A DNA stretch of 64,000 nt from an uncultured Ilumatobacter sp. (GCA_905182555.1 CAJJBX010000021.1:45758-109757), one strand, 5' to 3'; positions 45,637-56,704 are shown, counted from the first letter of the stretch. Notes: generated by a model not told the origin, from the sequence alone. Program-made: numbers and translations.

Positions 45637-47121
45637 GTGAAACGCAAACTTGCCGTGGCGCTAGCTGCTGTACTTATTCTTGCCGCATGTGGAAGCAATG
45701 ACGCAGCGCCAGCGGCGGGAATAAGTACAGCTGCCGCCGAAACTGAGGCGCCGGCCGTGACCGATGCTCCCGTCAAAACTGACGCACCGGCGGAGACCGA
45801 CGCCCCGGTCGCGACCGACGCACCCGTCGAAACGACTCCTCCCGCCGGCGCCGATGGTGTGCTTCGGGTGCCGAACGAGTTCGGCGCAATCCAGGAGGCG
45901 GTCGATGCAGCGGCACCAGGCGACCTCGTGCTCGTCTCACCCGGCACATATAACGAAGCCGTCAACGTTGTCACCGACGAGATCACGATCCGTGGCACCG
46001 ACCGCGCTGGCGTGGTGCTCGATGGTGAGTTTGAACTCGACAATGGTATTCGCGTCCTTGGGGCCAAGGGGGTCGTCGTCGAAAACCTGACCACGCAGAA
46101 CTACACCAGCAACGGAGTGTTCTTCACGTCTGCGATTGGCTACCGGGCCTCGTACGTCACGGCGATCCGCAACGGCGACTACGGCATCTATGCCTTCGAT
46201 TCGATCAACGGCCAGATCGACAACTCGTACGGATCGGGCAGCCCCGACGCAGGCTTTTACATCGGACAATGCTTCCCTTGCGACTCGATCGTCGACAATG
46301 TCATCGCTGAGCACAACGGGCTCGGATACTCCGGGACCAACTCTGGCGGCAACCTCGTCATCATGAACTCAACGTTCCGCAATAACCGTGCCGGCATCGT
46401 ACCGAACTCGGGCAGTTACGAGCTGTGCTACCCGGAGCGAGACACCACGATCGTCAGCAACATCGTGCACTCCAACAACCAGGCCGACACGCCAGCTATC
46501 GATGTGGCGATTCTCGCCATGGGCAATGGCATTCTGGCGCCGGGCGGCATCGACAACACGATCACGAAGAACCTCGTGTTCAATCATGACAAGACGGGCA
46601 TCGGCCTGGTCCCCTTCCTCGAAGAGGGCGCGAACGATGACATGCCCACCCCCGACGAGTGGGAAATCGGCTGCGCTGAGCAGCGCGAAGAGCCGCCGGC
46701 CGACGAGATCCCTGGCACGCTCCTGTGGGAAGCACAGTACAACCGCGTGACACTCAACGACGTCAGCGACAGCCGTGTTGCTGACATTGCTGTCGAGGGT
46801 GTTGGAATGGCGACCGAAGAACTCGGCAACTGCTGGGGCGGAAACATCTTCACGACGTCGGCGCCGCAAGACCTCGAGAACCTCGCACCGTGTGAGGGAC
46901 AGGGAAGCGGGGACTGGACGCTTGGTGTGTTGAACGTGCTCACCTGGTTGGTCGACATCGAGACCGCACCGCCTTCGGTCGACTACAAAGACGCAGTCAT
47001 CCCGGACCCGCCGGAACTACCGAACATGCCTGACGCCGAAACTGCACCTGTCGACCCGGCTACCAACATCATTGTCGACGTCGACCTCGACGCAATGGTG
47101 GTGCCGGACATGCCGGTCTAA
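45637..47121 (+). CDS. Right-handed beta-helix lipoprotein (NosD/pectate-lyase-like)
   Basis: GTG 45637 behind AGGGGGA begins a lipoprotein signal (KRKLAVALAAVLILAACG). A 50-residue Thr/Ala/Pro linker with TDAP repeats follows, then repeating IQEAVDAAAPGDLVLVSPGTYNE, VVVENLTTQNYTSNGVF, NGQIDNSYGSGSPDAGFYIG, VDNVIAEHNGLGYSG and similar turns of a parallel beta-helix. Several cysteine pairs (QCFPC) suggest an extracellular place. The family includes carbohydrate-active enzymes and copper-related NosD; with a cupredoxin next door the latter is tempting, but no catalytic residues can be assigned. Confidence 0.8.
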   Translation: MKRKLAVALAAVLILAACGSNDAAPAAGISTAAAETEAPAVTDAPVKTDAPAETDAPVATDAPVETTPPAGADGVLRVPNEFGAIQEAVDAAAPGDLVLVSPGTYNEAVNVVTDEITIRGTDRAGVVLDGEFELDNGIRVLGAKGVVVENLTTQNYTSNGVFFTSAIGYRASYVTAIRNGDYGIYAFDSINGQIDNSYGSGSPDAGFYIGQCFPCDSIVDNVIAEHNGLGYSGTNSGGNLVIMNSTFRNNRAGIVPNSGSYELCYPERDTTIVSNIVHSNNQADTPAIDVAILAMGNGILAPGGIDNTITKNLVFNHDKTGIGLVPFLEEGANDDMPTPDEWEIGCAEQREEPPADEIPGTLLWEAQYNRVTLNDVSDSRVADIAVEGVGMATEELGNCWGGNIFTTSAPQDLENLAPCEGQGSGDWTLGVLNVLTWLVDIETAPPSVDYKDAVIPDPPELPNMPDAETAPVDPATNIIVDVDLDAMVVPDMPV

Positions 47122-47218
47122 TCAACTCGACACCCGGGATCGAACCGATGATGAGGCAGTGGTGAACGTTGCCCCCACCGTTGCTCGGCAGGGCCGAGCG
47201 GTCTCTACGCTGTGCGCT

Positions 47219-48082
47219 ATGACGCCTTTTCGATCCGCGGCGCTGATCGCCATATTGCTGGTGCTGGCGGCCTGCGGATCGAGCGCGCAGCCGGGCGCCA
47301 TTCGCGATCCGGACCCTGAACGCCGCGGCCCTCAGGGGCGGCTCGCCCAGTTCGTCGTGCAGTGCGACCTGAGCCACGCTGCGTTCGACGACCCGCTTGT
47401 GCTGCCGTGGCAGCCGGGCAAGAGCCATCTTCACCTGTTCTTCGGCAACAATGCAGTGGACTCGAACCCGGTCTACGACGATCGACTTCTGAATGCCGAC
47501 ACGTCGTGCGAACAGCGCAGGGACACAGCGTCCTATTGGGCGCCGGCCCTTCTCGATCCGACGGGGAGCACCATCGAGCCGATCAGCATGACGGCCTATT
47601 ACCGGCCGGGTCAGGGCGTCGACTACGAACAGATCGTCGCCTATCCCGAAGGATTGATGCTGATTGGTGGCAACTCCTCGTCACAGCAGCCCCAGCCGAC
47701 CGACATCGTTGCCTGGTCGTGTGGAACGGGAGCAGTGCGAGAACCCGCTCCGCTCCAGTGCGGCGAAAATTCGACGCTGCGAATGATCGTCACGTTCCCC
47801 GATTGCTGGGACGGCGTACGGCTCACAGGCTTCGGATCGTCGGCGCATGCCCGGTACAGCAGCATCGAGACCAACGGCTGCCCTGCAAGCCATCCGGTGG
47901 TGCTGCCGCAGTTGATGATCGGGATCGATTATCCGCCTGTTGATCCCACCGACCTGTCGCTCAGCTCGGGTGCGGTGGAGACGGCGCATGCCGACTTTTG
48001 GAACGTTTGGGACCAGACAAAGCTTGAGGGCGAGGTGGCCAACTGCCTGAACCGCGGTCTCGTCTGCGGTGTTTCGAGCTGA
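47219..48082 (+). CDS. DUF1996-family lipoprotein
   Basis: The ATG at 47219 gives a lipoprotein signal (AALIAILLVLAACG). The 287-residue protein matches DUF1996: KSHLHLFFGNNAVD, CEQRRDTASYWAPALLDPTG, MTAYYRPG, VTFPDCWDGVRLTG and CPASHPVVLPQLMIGIDYP. The domain is best known from fungal and actinobacterial secreted proteins; its function is not established. It is the third consecutive exported lipoprotein. Confidence 0.85.
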   Translation: MTPFRSAALIAILLVLAACGSSAQPGAIRDPDPERRGPQGRLAQFVVQCDLSHAAFDDPLVLPWQPGKSHLHLFFGNNAVDSNPVYDDRLLNADTSCEQRRDTASYWAPALLDPTGSTIEPISMTAYYRPGQGVDYEQIVAYPEGLMLIGGNSSSQQPQPTDIVAWSCGTGAVREPAPLQCGENSTLRMIVTFPDCWDGVRLTGFGSSAHARYSSIETNGCPASHPVVLPQLMIGIDYPPVDPTDLSLSSGAVETAHADFWNVWDQTKLEGEVANCLNRGLVCGVSS

Positions 48083-48091
48083 CCTCGACGG

Positions 48092-48837
<746 letters not shown>

Positions 48838-48841
<4 letters not shown>

Positions 48842-49671
48842 GAGACTGTTGTTGCTCCGGTGCGGCGACGTTCCCGATTCAAGAGGTAATCGGCGAGGCG
48901 TGTGCACGGAATCGTGACCATCAAGAAGATGACGGCTGCTGCAACGTACGGGGTGAAGTTGGCGAACTTTGACTTGTCGAGCCCGGCCTGGCGGAGGATC
49001 TCGACGGGGCCAATCAAGCTGACGAGCGCAACGTCTTTCTGGAGCGAGACGAGACTATTCATCATCGGCGGGACGATGCGGCGCAGCGCTTGGGGAAGGA
49101 TGACGCTTGCCATCGTCTGCGTGCTGGACATCCCGAGTGAGCGTGCGGCGGCGCGCTGGCTTTCATGCACGCCTTCGATACCGGCGCGGATTTCTTCGGA
49201 CACGTACGCCGAATACGAAAGGATGAGCGCTGCCGAGCCCCAGATTAAGGGGTTACTCCAGGCCCGTGATTCGAACAAGCCTGGAACACCGAAACCGACG
49301 AGAAAAATCGTCAGGATGACGGGGATGCCGCGGAACACGTCGGTGTAGATCACTGCTGCAGCGCGCAGCGGGAAGAGTGCGGGGGAGCGGGTGTTTCGCG
49401 AGACCGCGATTGCCAGCGACAGGGCAAAGATCAACGGGACTGACCAGGCAAAAATCTTGATGTCGAGCCAAAAGGCTTCGAGGAGGCGCGGGAACGAGTC
49501 GGTGAAGATGTCGCCGTCGAAGAACGATTTCTTCACCCGGTCCCAACGGGGAGCCCTCGGAACGAGCACGACGATCGTCGCGATGACGACCGCCGTGCTC
49601 GCCGACGCGATGACGATTGATCGCCGTCGCTGTCGCTGTTCGTACGCCTCGCGGCGTGTCTGACTGTCCAT
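48838..49671 (-). CDS. Polar amino acid ABC transporter, permease
   Basis: A 277-residue HisM/GlnP-type permease. A charged cytosolic N-terminus is followed by several hydrophobic helices, FRGIPVILTIFLVGFG, and the EAA loop EEIRAGIEGVHESQRAAARSLGMSSTQTMASVILPQALRRIVPP. Start ATG 49671; the frame continues to 49716 but that part runs into the REP-like copy C (49693-49723). It is coupled to the ATPase by an ATGA overlap. Confidence 0.92.
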
Positions 49672-49692
49672 AGGGATCACAGGGTGCGCAGA

Positions 49693-49723
49693 GTTACGAA
49701 AGGGGCCTGACCCCATACGTAAC
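49693..49723 (-). repeat. REP-like palindromic element, copy C
   Basis: Reads GTTACGAAAGGGG-CCTGA-CCCCATACGTAAC, the cleanest 31-base form of the element. It sits between the solute-binding gene and the permease gene and may separate their expression by a hairpin. Confidence 0.85.
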
Positions 49724-49730
49724 TACTTCG

Positions 49731-50583
49731 TCATTCGGAGATGACGGGTGCGCCGGTGAATTCGGACAGCCACTCGTTGGTGATCGCGGCGAGTTCACCG
49801 GAGTCGGTCAGCGCTTGCAGCGCAGCGTCGACACACGGGGTCAGGGGGCTGTCCTTTTCGAGGAGCAGACCGAATTCGTCGGTTGTTCCGCCGGCTGCGG
49901 CTGGGAACTGGCCCACCACTGAGCTGCCGTCGATTTCGACGCCCGACACGTACAGCGCGGTCGGAAGGTCGAACACCGCAGCGTCGATCTGGTTGGCCTC
50001 GAGCGCAGCCTTGGCCCCGACGTTGTCGTCGTATGCGAAGACGTCTTGTGTCGGCTGGATCACGTCAGTAATGAACGCGAAGCTGGTCGTGCCGGCCTGG
50101 GCGCCGAACTTGACGTCTTTGAGGTCAGCGATCGAGGTGGCGCCTTCTGCAGATGATCCGTTGAGTGCAACGATGGCCTGGTTGGCGGTGTAGTACGGGG
50201 CGGAGAAGTCGACCGTCTCTTTGCGCTCGTCAGTGATCGAGAACTGCTGGAGATTGAAGTCGAAGTCTTTTGCGCCGGGCTGGATGGCGGCATCGAAATC
50301 GGTCCGGACCCAGGTGACGGCGTCGCCGGAGTAGCCCATTTGTTCGCCGACGGCGAGCGCGGCGGCGGGCGTCGAAGCCTTGGCCCGACTCGGGAGCGTC
50401 GTCGATCACCCACGGGAAGAATGCCGGGTTACCCGTGGCAATCGTGAGTACGCCATCTTCGATCGTGTTTGAACATGCATTGCCAGCGGCCTCGGGGGCA
50501 TCGGTGGTGGCGTCGTCGCTGCCGCAAGCGGCGAGGACGAGGGTGGCTGCCGCAGCGACGGCGATGAGTTTGGTTGAACGCAT
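49731..50583 (-). CDS. Polar amino acid ABC transporter, solute-binding lipoprotein, one frameshift
   Basis: MRSTKLIAVAAAATLVLAACGS is a lipoprotein signal. A type 3 periplasmic-binding (GlnH-like) domain follows: VLTIATGNPAFFPWVIDD, then after one extra C near 50369 AAAALAVGEQMGYSGDAVTWVRTDFDAAI, KDFDFNLQQFSITDERKETVDFSAPYY, and a C-terminus ADLKDVKFGAQAGTTSFAFI to the stop at 49731. Correcting the base gives about 283 residues. It binds an amino acid or similar solute for the permease and ATPase downstream. Confidence 0.9.
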
Positions 50584-50672
50584 AGGGGATCTCCTTCAGA
50601 GGTTGTTCACGCGGCCGTCGAATCTACCGGCCATGCCGGTCGGGGGGCGGTCGGCGATAGTTTTCTCCTCTT

Positions 50673-52089
50673 ATGTCGCAGCCTCCCGCCACGCAGTACT
50701 CGATCTCGCTCGATGTCACGTTGGACAACGTGCCGGGGGTCCTCGGTCGTCTTTGCACCGCCATTGGTGAGGCGGGTGGCAACATCTTCGCGATTGAAGG
50801 CTTCGTTGCCAAGGGCAAGGAACTCGAGCGCGACATTGTTGTCAACTGCTCGAGTGTCGACCACCAAGCCGAGATCGTGTCTGCGGTTCAGGCAACCGAG
50901 GGCGTCAACCTCGAGGAGTGGCACGACCGCACCTTGCGGATGCACGAGGGCGGCAAGATCGAAGTGCTGTCGCTCTGCCCGGTCGGCGACATGGATGATC
51001 TGTCGATGGCCTACACCCCTGGCGTCGCACGCGTATGCAACGCCATTGCAGCCGACGAGCGTCTCGCTGACGTGTACACGATTCGCAAGAACACCGTGGC
51101 AATCGTCTCCGATGGCACCGCAGTGCTTGGCCTCGGCAACATCGGCCCGAAGGCTTCCATGCCCGTGATGGAGGGCAAGGCGCTGCTGTTCAAGGAGTTC
51201 GGTGGCGTCGATGCCTTCCCGATCTGCCTTGACGTGTCGAGCCCCGAAGAGATCATCGAGACCGTCATCCGGCTGGCTCCAACCTTCGGTGGAATCAACC
51301 TCGAAGACATCGCAGCACCCGGGGCGTTCCAAGTCGAAGAGGCGCTCAAAGCAGCGCTCGACATCCCGGTCTTCCACGACGACCAGCACGGCACGGCTGT
51401 GGTGACCCTCGCTGCGCTCGAAAACGCATTGCGCATCACCGGCAAGAAGATGGCCGACCTCAATATCGTGATCTCTGGCGTCGGTGCAGCCGGTGTTGCT
51501 ATTGGCAAGATCCTGCTGGGCGCCGGTGCCAGTAAAATTGTTGGTGTCGATAGCAAGGGTGCGGTGTACGACGGACGCGAAGGCCTCAATGCCTGGAAGC
51601 AGTGGTTCGCCGAGAACACCAACCCCGACGGCAAACAGGGAGCGCTCTCTGACGTGATGCATGGGGCCGACGTGTTTATCGGCGTGAGTGCACCCGATGT
51701 GCTCACCGTGGACGACATCGGCAACATGGCCGCCGATCCCATCGTGTTTGCGATGGCAAACCCCGACCCTGAGATCCGCCCTGAGCTCGTGGGTGACCTC
51801 GTCGCCGTGATGGGCACTGGCCGCAGTGACTACCCGAACCAGATTAATAACGTGTTGGCGTTCCCGGGAATCTTCCGCGGTGCGCTTCGACGCACAGGCC
51901 ACCGACATCACCGAAGGCATGAAACTCGCGGCAGCGAAGGCGATCGCCGAATCGGTGACCGACGAGATGCTGAGCCCGATCAACATCATGCCCTCGGTGT
52001 TTGACCGAGAAGTGTCGATGGCGGTCGCGAAGGCAGTTGCTGCTGCAGCGATCGCCGATGGTGTGAGCCGCACGCAAATCAAAGACTGA
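50673..52089 (+). CDS. NAD(P)-dependent malic enzyme with N-terminal ACT domain, one frameshift
   Basis: The N-terminal 80 residues form an ACT domain (SISLDVTLDNVPGVLGRLCTAIGEAGGNI), a regulatory ligand-binding fold. The malic enzyme core follows: AYTPGVARVCNAIAADE, TVAIVSDGTAVLGLGNIGPKASMPVMEGKA, NLEDIAAPGAFQVEE, FHDDQHGTAVVTLAALENAL, and the NAD site ISGVGAAGVAIGKILLGAG. An extra T near 51888 shifts the frame; the end reads DAQATDITEGMKLAAAKAIA to 52089. It converts malate to pyruvate and CO2. Confidence 0.93.
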
Positions 52090-52187
52090 AAACCATCCAG
52101 GCTGAAAACAGCCGAGGATGACAAGCCAGGCTAAAAAGAACCGAGGCCGGTCTGGCAGCTGCGGGTTGATCGTTCTACCGTTACCAA

Positions 52188-53246
52188 ATGCGGCGGTTGG
52201 CGAGCGACTTACGGGTGCGCCGCCTCGCCGTGCTGGTCATTGCGGCCCTGCTCGTCGGAGCAATCATCGTGCAGCGTCGGACCATCGTCGATGCGATCGG
52301 TTTGCTTCGAGGCTTCTCGGGATCGACGCTGGCGATCTTGGCAGTGCTCGGGATCATCGAGCGGGTCTCGCGAGCCGACGTGATCCGATCGCTCTTGCCC
52401 GGAACATCGCTTGGTCGCGCCGAGGTCATTGGTGACGTCGGAGCGGCAGTGAGCAAGGGCGTGCCGGCTGGCGGCCCGCTCGCCACGTTGCTGCGGTGGC
52501 AAATCGCACGTGATAGCGGAACGTCTGCGGGCCCGTTCGTCCACATGCTCGTGGCGTCGGGTGTGGCGACGGCCTTTGTGAGCTGGGGGTATCCGTTGGT
52601 CGCGACGTTGGCTGACATCAGCCGACGCGATGCCAGCCTCGCTGACCTGTTGATCATTGCCGCCGCCGCAGCGGTCCTGATTGGTTCAGCGTTGTTCTGG
52701 TCATTTGCTCTCTTCTCGCCGAAAGCGCACCGTTGGGCCACTGAACGAGCCGAATGGGTGCGCTTCAAGTTCGCTGGTTCGGCACCCGGGTTGGCAAGCG
52801 GCGATGCCGTGGCCTTTGTTGACGAGGTACGTGGCTCGCTTCGAGCTACTGCTCGCCGACCGTTCGCGCTCCTGCTGCGAACGACGATTGCCCAGGGGAC
52901 GGGCGTCATCATCCTCTGGACGGCGCTGCGCGGGCTCGGCGTTGGCGACGAACTTGGCGTCACTGAATTTGCCCGGGTCTTCTTTGTCGCCCATATCCTC
53001 GGCTCGTTCGCTCCGACCCCGGGCGGCGTCGGTGTGATCGAAGCAGGGCTGACGGGTGCGCTCGTGGCCGCTGGCGTACAGACTGAAGTGGCGCTCGCCG
53101 GCGTGCTCGTGTACCGGTTTATTACCTACGTCCTCCCGATCCTCGTCGGAACCGGTCTTTATCTCTGGTGGCGGCGAACGAGAACGTCACCCGAGCCGAC
53201 AGCGGTCCTGGTGGAGGGGTTCACCGCCGAACCGACCGGTCGTTAG
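52188..53246 (+). CDS. Lysylphosphatidylglycerol synthase TM-region (UPF0104) family membrane protein
   Basis: A 352-residue protein with seven or eight hydrophobic helices and the family landmarks SKGVPAGGPLATLLRWQI, ARDSGTSAGPFVHML and, near the C-terminus, FAPTPGGVGVIEAGLTGALVAAGV. This is the flippase-like membrane half of MprF without the aminoacyltransferase domain. It may move lipids or lipid-linked sugars across the membrane. Confidence 0.85.
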   Translation: MRRLASDLRVRRLAVLVIAALLVGAIIVQRRTIVDAIGLLRGFSGSTLAILAVLGIIERVSRADVIRSLLPGTSLGRAEVIGDVGAAVSKGVPAGGPLATLLRWQIARDSGTSAGPFVHMLVASGVATAFVSWGYPLVATLADISRRDASLADLLIIAAAAAVLIGSALFWSFALFSPKAHRWATERAEWVRFKFAGSAPGLASGDAVAFVDEVRGSLRATARRPFALLLRTTIAQGTGVIILWTALRGLGVGDELGVTEFARVFFVAHILGSFAPTPGGVGVIEAGLTGALVAAGVQTEVALAGVLVYRFITYVLPILVGTGLYLWWRRTRTSPEPTAVLVEGFTAEPTGR

Positions 53247-53256
53247 TCTCAGTAAA

Positions 53257-53874
53257 ATGGGGCACACATCGACACCGGAGTTCTGCACATTCCACGCATT
53301 GCGAATCAAGGGTTTTGCGACCGTGGAAACGCTTGGCGAGATGACCGGTTCTGACGCAGCGACGGTGCAGCTGCATCTCGATGGCCTCGCAGCGGCGGCG
53401 CACGCCCAGTTCCGCGAAGCAAGATCGTTGTGGCAGTTGACTCCTGACGGCCGCGCCGCGTACCCGGCCATGCTCGATGCCGATCTTGACGGTGCCGACC
53501 TCGTCGCGCTGGCGCCCCTCTATAGCAGCTACCTGGAACTGAACACCGAGTTCAAAACGCTCTGCGGCGATTGGCAGCTACGCAATGGCGGGGTCAACGA
53601 TCACACCGACGCTGCTTACGACGCGGCGGTGATCGCTCGGCTCGTCAATCTCGACGGTCGGGCGCAACCAGTCCTTGTTGCGACGGCCGGCTTACTTGAC
53701 CGCCTCGCCAGCTACGGGCCCCGCCTTGCTTCTTCAATCAGCCGCTTGCAGTCGGGTGAGTCCAACATGTTCACCGGTGTGATGTGTGGGAGCTACCACG
53801 ACGCCTGGATGGAGCTACATGAGGACCTGATTCTCACCCAGGGAATCGATCGTTCAGCCGAAGGTTCGTTCTAG
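53257..53874 (+). CDS. Winged-helix regulator-like protein
   Basis: A 205-residue protein with an N-terminal helix-turn-helix (FHALRIKGFATVETLGEMTGSDAATVQLHLDGLAAAAHAQF, LWQLTPDGRAAYPAML) and a helical C-terminal domain (YSSYLELNTEFKTLCGDWQLR, NDHTDAAYDAAVIARL, YGPRLASSISRLQSGE, SYHDAWMELHEDLILT). The same architecture is common in actinobacteria, often near acyl-CoA genes. It could be a MarR/PadR-like repressor. Start ATG 53257, ten bases after the previous stop. Confidence 0.7.
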   Translation: MGHTSTPEFCTFHALRIKGFATVETLGEMTGSDAATVQLHLDGLAAAAHAQFREARSLWQLTPDGRAAYPAMLDADLDGADLVALAPLYSSYLELNTEFKTLCGDWQLRNGGVNDHTDAAYDAAVIARLVNLDGRAQPVLVATAGLLDRLASYGPRLASSISRLQSGESNMFTGVMCGSYHDAWMELHEDLILTQGIDRSAEGSF

Positions 53875-54001
53875 CTCCGACATTTCCCTACCCGCAGCGT
53901 GCGCGCCATCCTGCTCGTCGGAGCAAACGACCCGCATGAAGTGGCGCGACATCCAATAGGTTCTTTGCCGTGAACAGCACTGTATTTTTGAGGTCTTGCT
54001 G

Positions 54002-54904
54002 ATGCCGCGCTTCGGTGTGGTCTCGGTTGCGATGGTCACCGCGTTCGACAACGACGGCGAACTTGATGTCGATGCGGCTGTCGCCCTGGCCAAGTTTCTT
54101 GTCGCCGAGGGCAACGAGTCACTCGTCGTTGCCGGCACGACCGGGGAGTCAGCGACACTGAGTATCGACGAGAAACTGACACTGTTCGAGACGATCTCGG
54201 CAGCAGTCACTGTGCCGGTTATCGGCGGCACCACGGGTTCCAACACCCGCCATGACATCGGCCTCACCGCCGAAGCGAGCAAGCTCGGCCTCGCTGGGAT
54301 CCTCGGCGTCAGCCCCTATTACAACCGGCCGTCGCAGACCGGCATCGAGGTCCACTTCCGGGCCATTGCATCGGCCACCGACCTGCCTGTGATGATCTAC
54401 GACATCCCGAAGCGCACCGGCCGCAAGATGTCGAACGACACCATGATCCGCCTCGCCAACGACGTCACAAACATCGTTGCGCTCAAGGATGCCGCCGGCG
54501 ATCCAAGCGAGACCGCCAAGGTCATCGCTGGCGCACCGCGCGACTTCGAGGTGTACTCGGGTGATTCCCCGATGAACTTGCCGCTGCTCGCGGTTGGTGC
54601 CGTTGGCGCGGTTGGAGTCTGTACCCACTGGGCCGCACCCGAGCACACCAAAATGTTCGCAGCATGGAACCGCGGTGACATCGCGCAAGCACAGCGGATC
54701 AACCGCCTATTGATCGAGAGCTACTCCTTCGAAGGCAACGACAACGCACCGAACCCGGTGCAACCCAAGGTCATGATGCAAACGCTCGGCCACCCGGTCG
54801 GCGCATGTCGTCTCCCGATGGGCCCAGCCCCAACCGGCACCGTAGACGCCGCCCGAGAGGTCTACAAAAACCTGCTCGCCACCCGTGAAGGATCCCAAAA
54901 ATGA
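54002..54904 (+). CDS. dapA: 4-hydroxy-tetrahydrodipicolinate synthase DapA
   Basis: DapA condenses pyruvate with aspartate semialdehyde in lysine and peptidoglycan precursor synthesis. Motifs are GTTGES (45-50), SPYYNRPSQ, Tyr133 and the Schiff-base Lys162 in ALKDAAGD. At 300 residues it is full length. I chose the ATG at 54002 over the TTG at 53996. Its TGA overlaps the rnj ATG (ATGA). Confidence 0.96.
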   Translation: MPRFGVVSVAMVTAFDNDGELDVDAAVALAKFLVAEGNESLVVAGTTGESATLSIDEKLTLFETISAAVTVPVIGGTTGSNTRHDIGLTAEASKLGLAGILGVSPYYNRPSQTGIEVHFRAIASATDLPVMIYDIPKRTGRKMSNDTMIRLANDVTNIVALKDAAGDPSETAKVIAGAPRDFEVYSGDSPMNLPLLAVGAVGAVGVCTHWAAPEHTKMFAAWNRGDIAQAQRINRLLIESYSFEGNDNAPNPVQPKVMMQTLGHPVGACRLPMGPAPTGTVDAAREVYKNLLATREGSQK

Positions 54905-56649
54905 GCAACCCCCAACCGATGACGGTCCCCCTGAACCCGAAGGTGCCCGTCCGTGTTGTGTTCCTTGGTGGCCTCGGCGAGATCGGCCGCAACTGCATGG
55001 TCATCGAGCAGGGAGCGCCTGACGATCCCGACCGCACGATGATGCTCATCGATTGCGGCTTGATGTTCCCTGACCCGCATCATCACGGGATCGATCTGAT
55101 CCTTCCCGACTTCACGTATCTCCGTGAGAACGCCGAGCGACTGTCGGCCATCGTGTTGACCCATGGCCACGAAGACCACATTGGTGCCATCCAGTACTTG
55201 ATGCGCAACCGATCAGAAGGCGGGCTTGGCGACCTGCGGAGCGAACCGCTCCCGGTCTACGGTTCGGCACTCGCGCTTGGCCTCGCCCGGAACCGCATCG
55301 AAGAGGCCGGCCTCATGTCGAAGATCGACATGCGTCCGGTCCAAGACGGTGAGCAGATCGACATCGGTTCGCTGCTTGTCGAGTTCATCCCGGTCACTCA
55401 CTCGGTGCCGCACGCGCACGCCATTGCGGTCCACACTGCGCAGGGCATCGTGCTGCACTCTGGCGACTTCAAGATCGACCTCACGCCGGTCGACTCACGC
55501 CGCGCCGACCTCGCCCGTATCGGCCAGCTCGCAAAGAACGAAGGCATCCGGTTGCTGATGAGCGACTCGACGAATGCCGAAGAGCCGGGCTACGCGTCGA
55601 GCGAGACCAATGTCGGGGGAGTGCTCCGCTCACTGTTCGCGCAGGAACGCGGTCGCAGGATCATCACCGCGAGCTTCGCCAGCCACCTCCACCGCATCCA
55701 GCAGATCGCTGATGCAGCAGTCGGCGAAGGCCGCAAGGTTGCCACGCTCGGTTTGAGCATGAAGAAGAACATCCGTCTTGGCCTCGACCTTGGCGTCTTC
55801 ACCATTCCCGAATCCTCGTTGATCGACATCGAGGAAATCGGTAAGTACAAGCCGGGCGAGGTGTGCATCATTTCGACTGGTTCGCAGGGTGAGCCGATGT
55901 CAGCACTCGGTCTGATGGCGCGCGGCGAAAACAAGTGGCTGCAGCTCGGCGAAGATGACACCGTTGTGCTGTCGAGCCACGCCATTCCCGGAAATGAAGG
56001 AAGCGTCAACAAGGTGATCGACGGGTTACTGCGGCGCGGTGCCCACGTCGTGCACTCCGGCGTCATGGATGTGCATGCAACCGGTCATGCAAAGGCCGAC
56101 GACATCAAGACCTATCTGTCGATCGTCAACCCTGAGTGGTTCGTGCCGATTCACGGCGAGTACCGCCACATGGTTGCTAACGCCAAGCTCGGTGAACTGA
56201 TGGGCGTGCCGACCGACCGGGTGATCGAGTGTGAAGACGGCGACGTCCTCGAACTGTCGTCGCGAGGCCTGGCCCCCGTTGGCCGTGTGCCTGCCGGCTA
56301 CCTGTACGTCGACGGCATCGTTGGCGACGTCGGCCAAGGCGTCCTGCGTGACCGACAGAAGCTCTCCGAAGAGGGAGTGGTCGTCGTTGTGGTGACCGTC
56401 GACATCCAGACTGGCAAGGTCCTTGTCGGCCCAGAGATCATCACGCGTGGCTGGGTGTACGCGCCCGAAGCCGAGGACCTGCTCGACGAGGCTTGCGACA
56501 CGATTGCTGCGCGCGTCGAGAAGGTGCTGGCCGAGGGCGTCCGCGATGTCGAGCAGTTGGAGCGCGAGGTTCGGCGTGCCGCAGGGAAGTTCGTCAGCGA
56601 TCGGACCAAGCGCAAGCCCATGATCGTTCCCGTCGTGATGGAAGCCTGA
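54901..56649 (+). CDS. rnj: Ribonuclease J
   Basis: A 582-residue metallo-beta-lactamase/beta-CASP nuclease with both endo- and 5'-3' exonuclease activity in the family. THGHEDHIGA (about 87-96) is the metal-binding motif, SVPHAHAIAVHTAQGIVLHSGDFKID and MSDSTNAEEPGYASSE are typical of RNase J, and the CASP motif lies in FASHLHRIQQIADAA and HATGHAKADDIKTYLSIV. The dapA-rnj pair is a common actinobacterial arrangement. Confidence 0.96.
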   Translation: MSNPQPMTVPLNPKVPVRVVFLGGLGEIGRNCMVIEQGAPDDPDRTMMLIDCGLMFPDPHHHGIDLILPDFTYLRENAERLSAIVLTHGHEDHIGAIQYLMRNRSEGGLGDLRSEPLPVYGSALALGLARNRIEEAGLMSKIDMRPVQDGEQIDIGSLLVEFIPVTHSVPHAHAIAVHTAQGIVLHSGDFKIDLTPVDSRRADLARIGQLAKNEGIRLLMSDSTNAEEPGYASSETNVGGVLRSLFAQERGRRIITASFASHLHRIQQIADAAVGEGRKVATLGLSMKKNIRLGLDLGVFTIPESSLIDIEEIGKYKPGEVCIISTGSQGEPMSALGLMARGENKWLQLGEDDTVVLSSHAIPGNEGSVNKVIDGLLRRGAHVVHSGVMDVHATGHAKADDIKTYLSIVNPEWFVPIHGEYRHMVANAKLGELMGVPTDRVIECEDGDVLELSSRGLAPVGRVPAGYLYVDGIVGDVGQGVLRDRQKLSEEGVVVVVVTVDIQTGKVLVGPEIITRGWVYAPEAEDLLDEACDTIAARVEKVLAEGVRDVEQLEREVRRAAGKFVSDRTKRKPMIVPVVMEA

Positions 56650-56704
56650 CCGGAAATATCGAGAAGTCGCTGAAGGACGTTGATTTCGGGTCCATACTCC
56701 AAAG

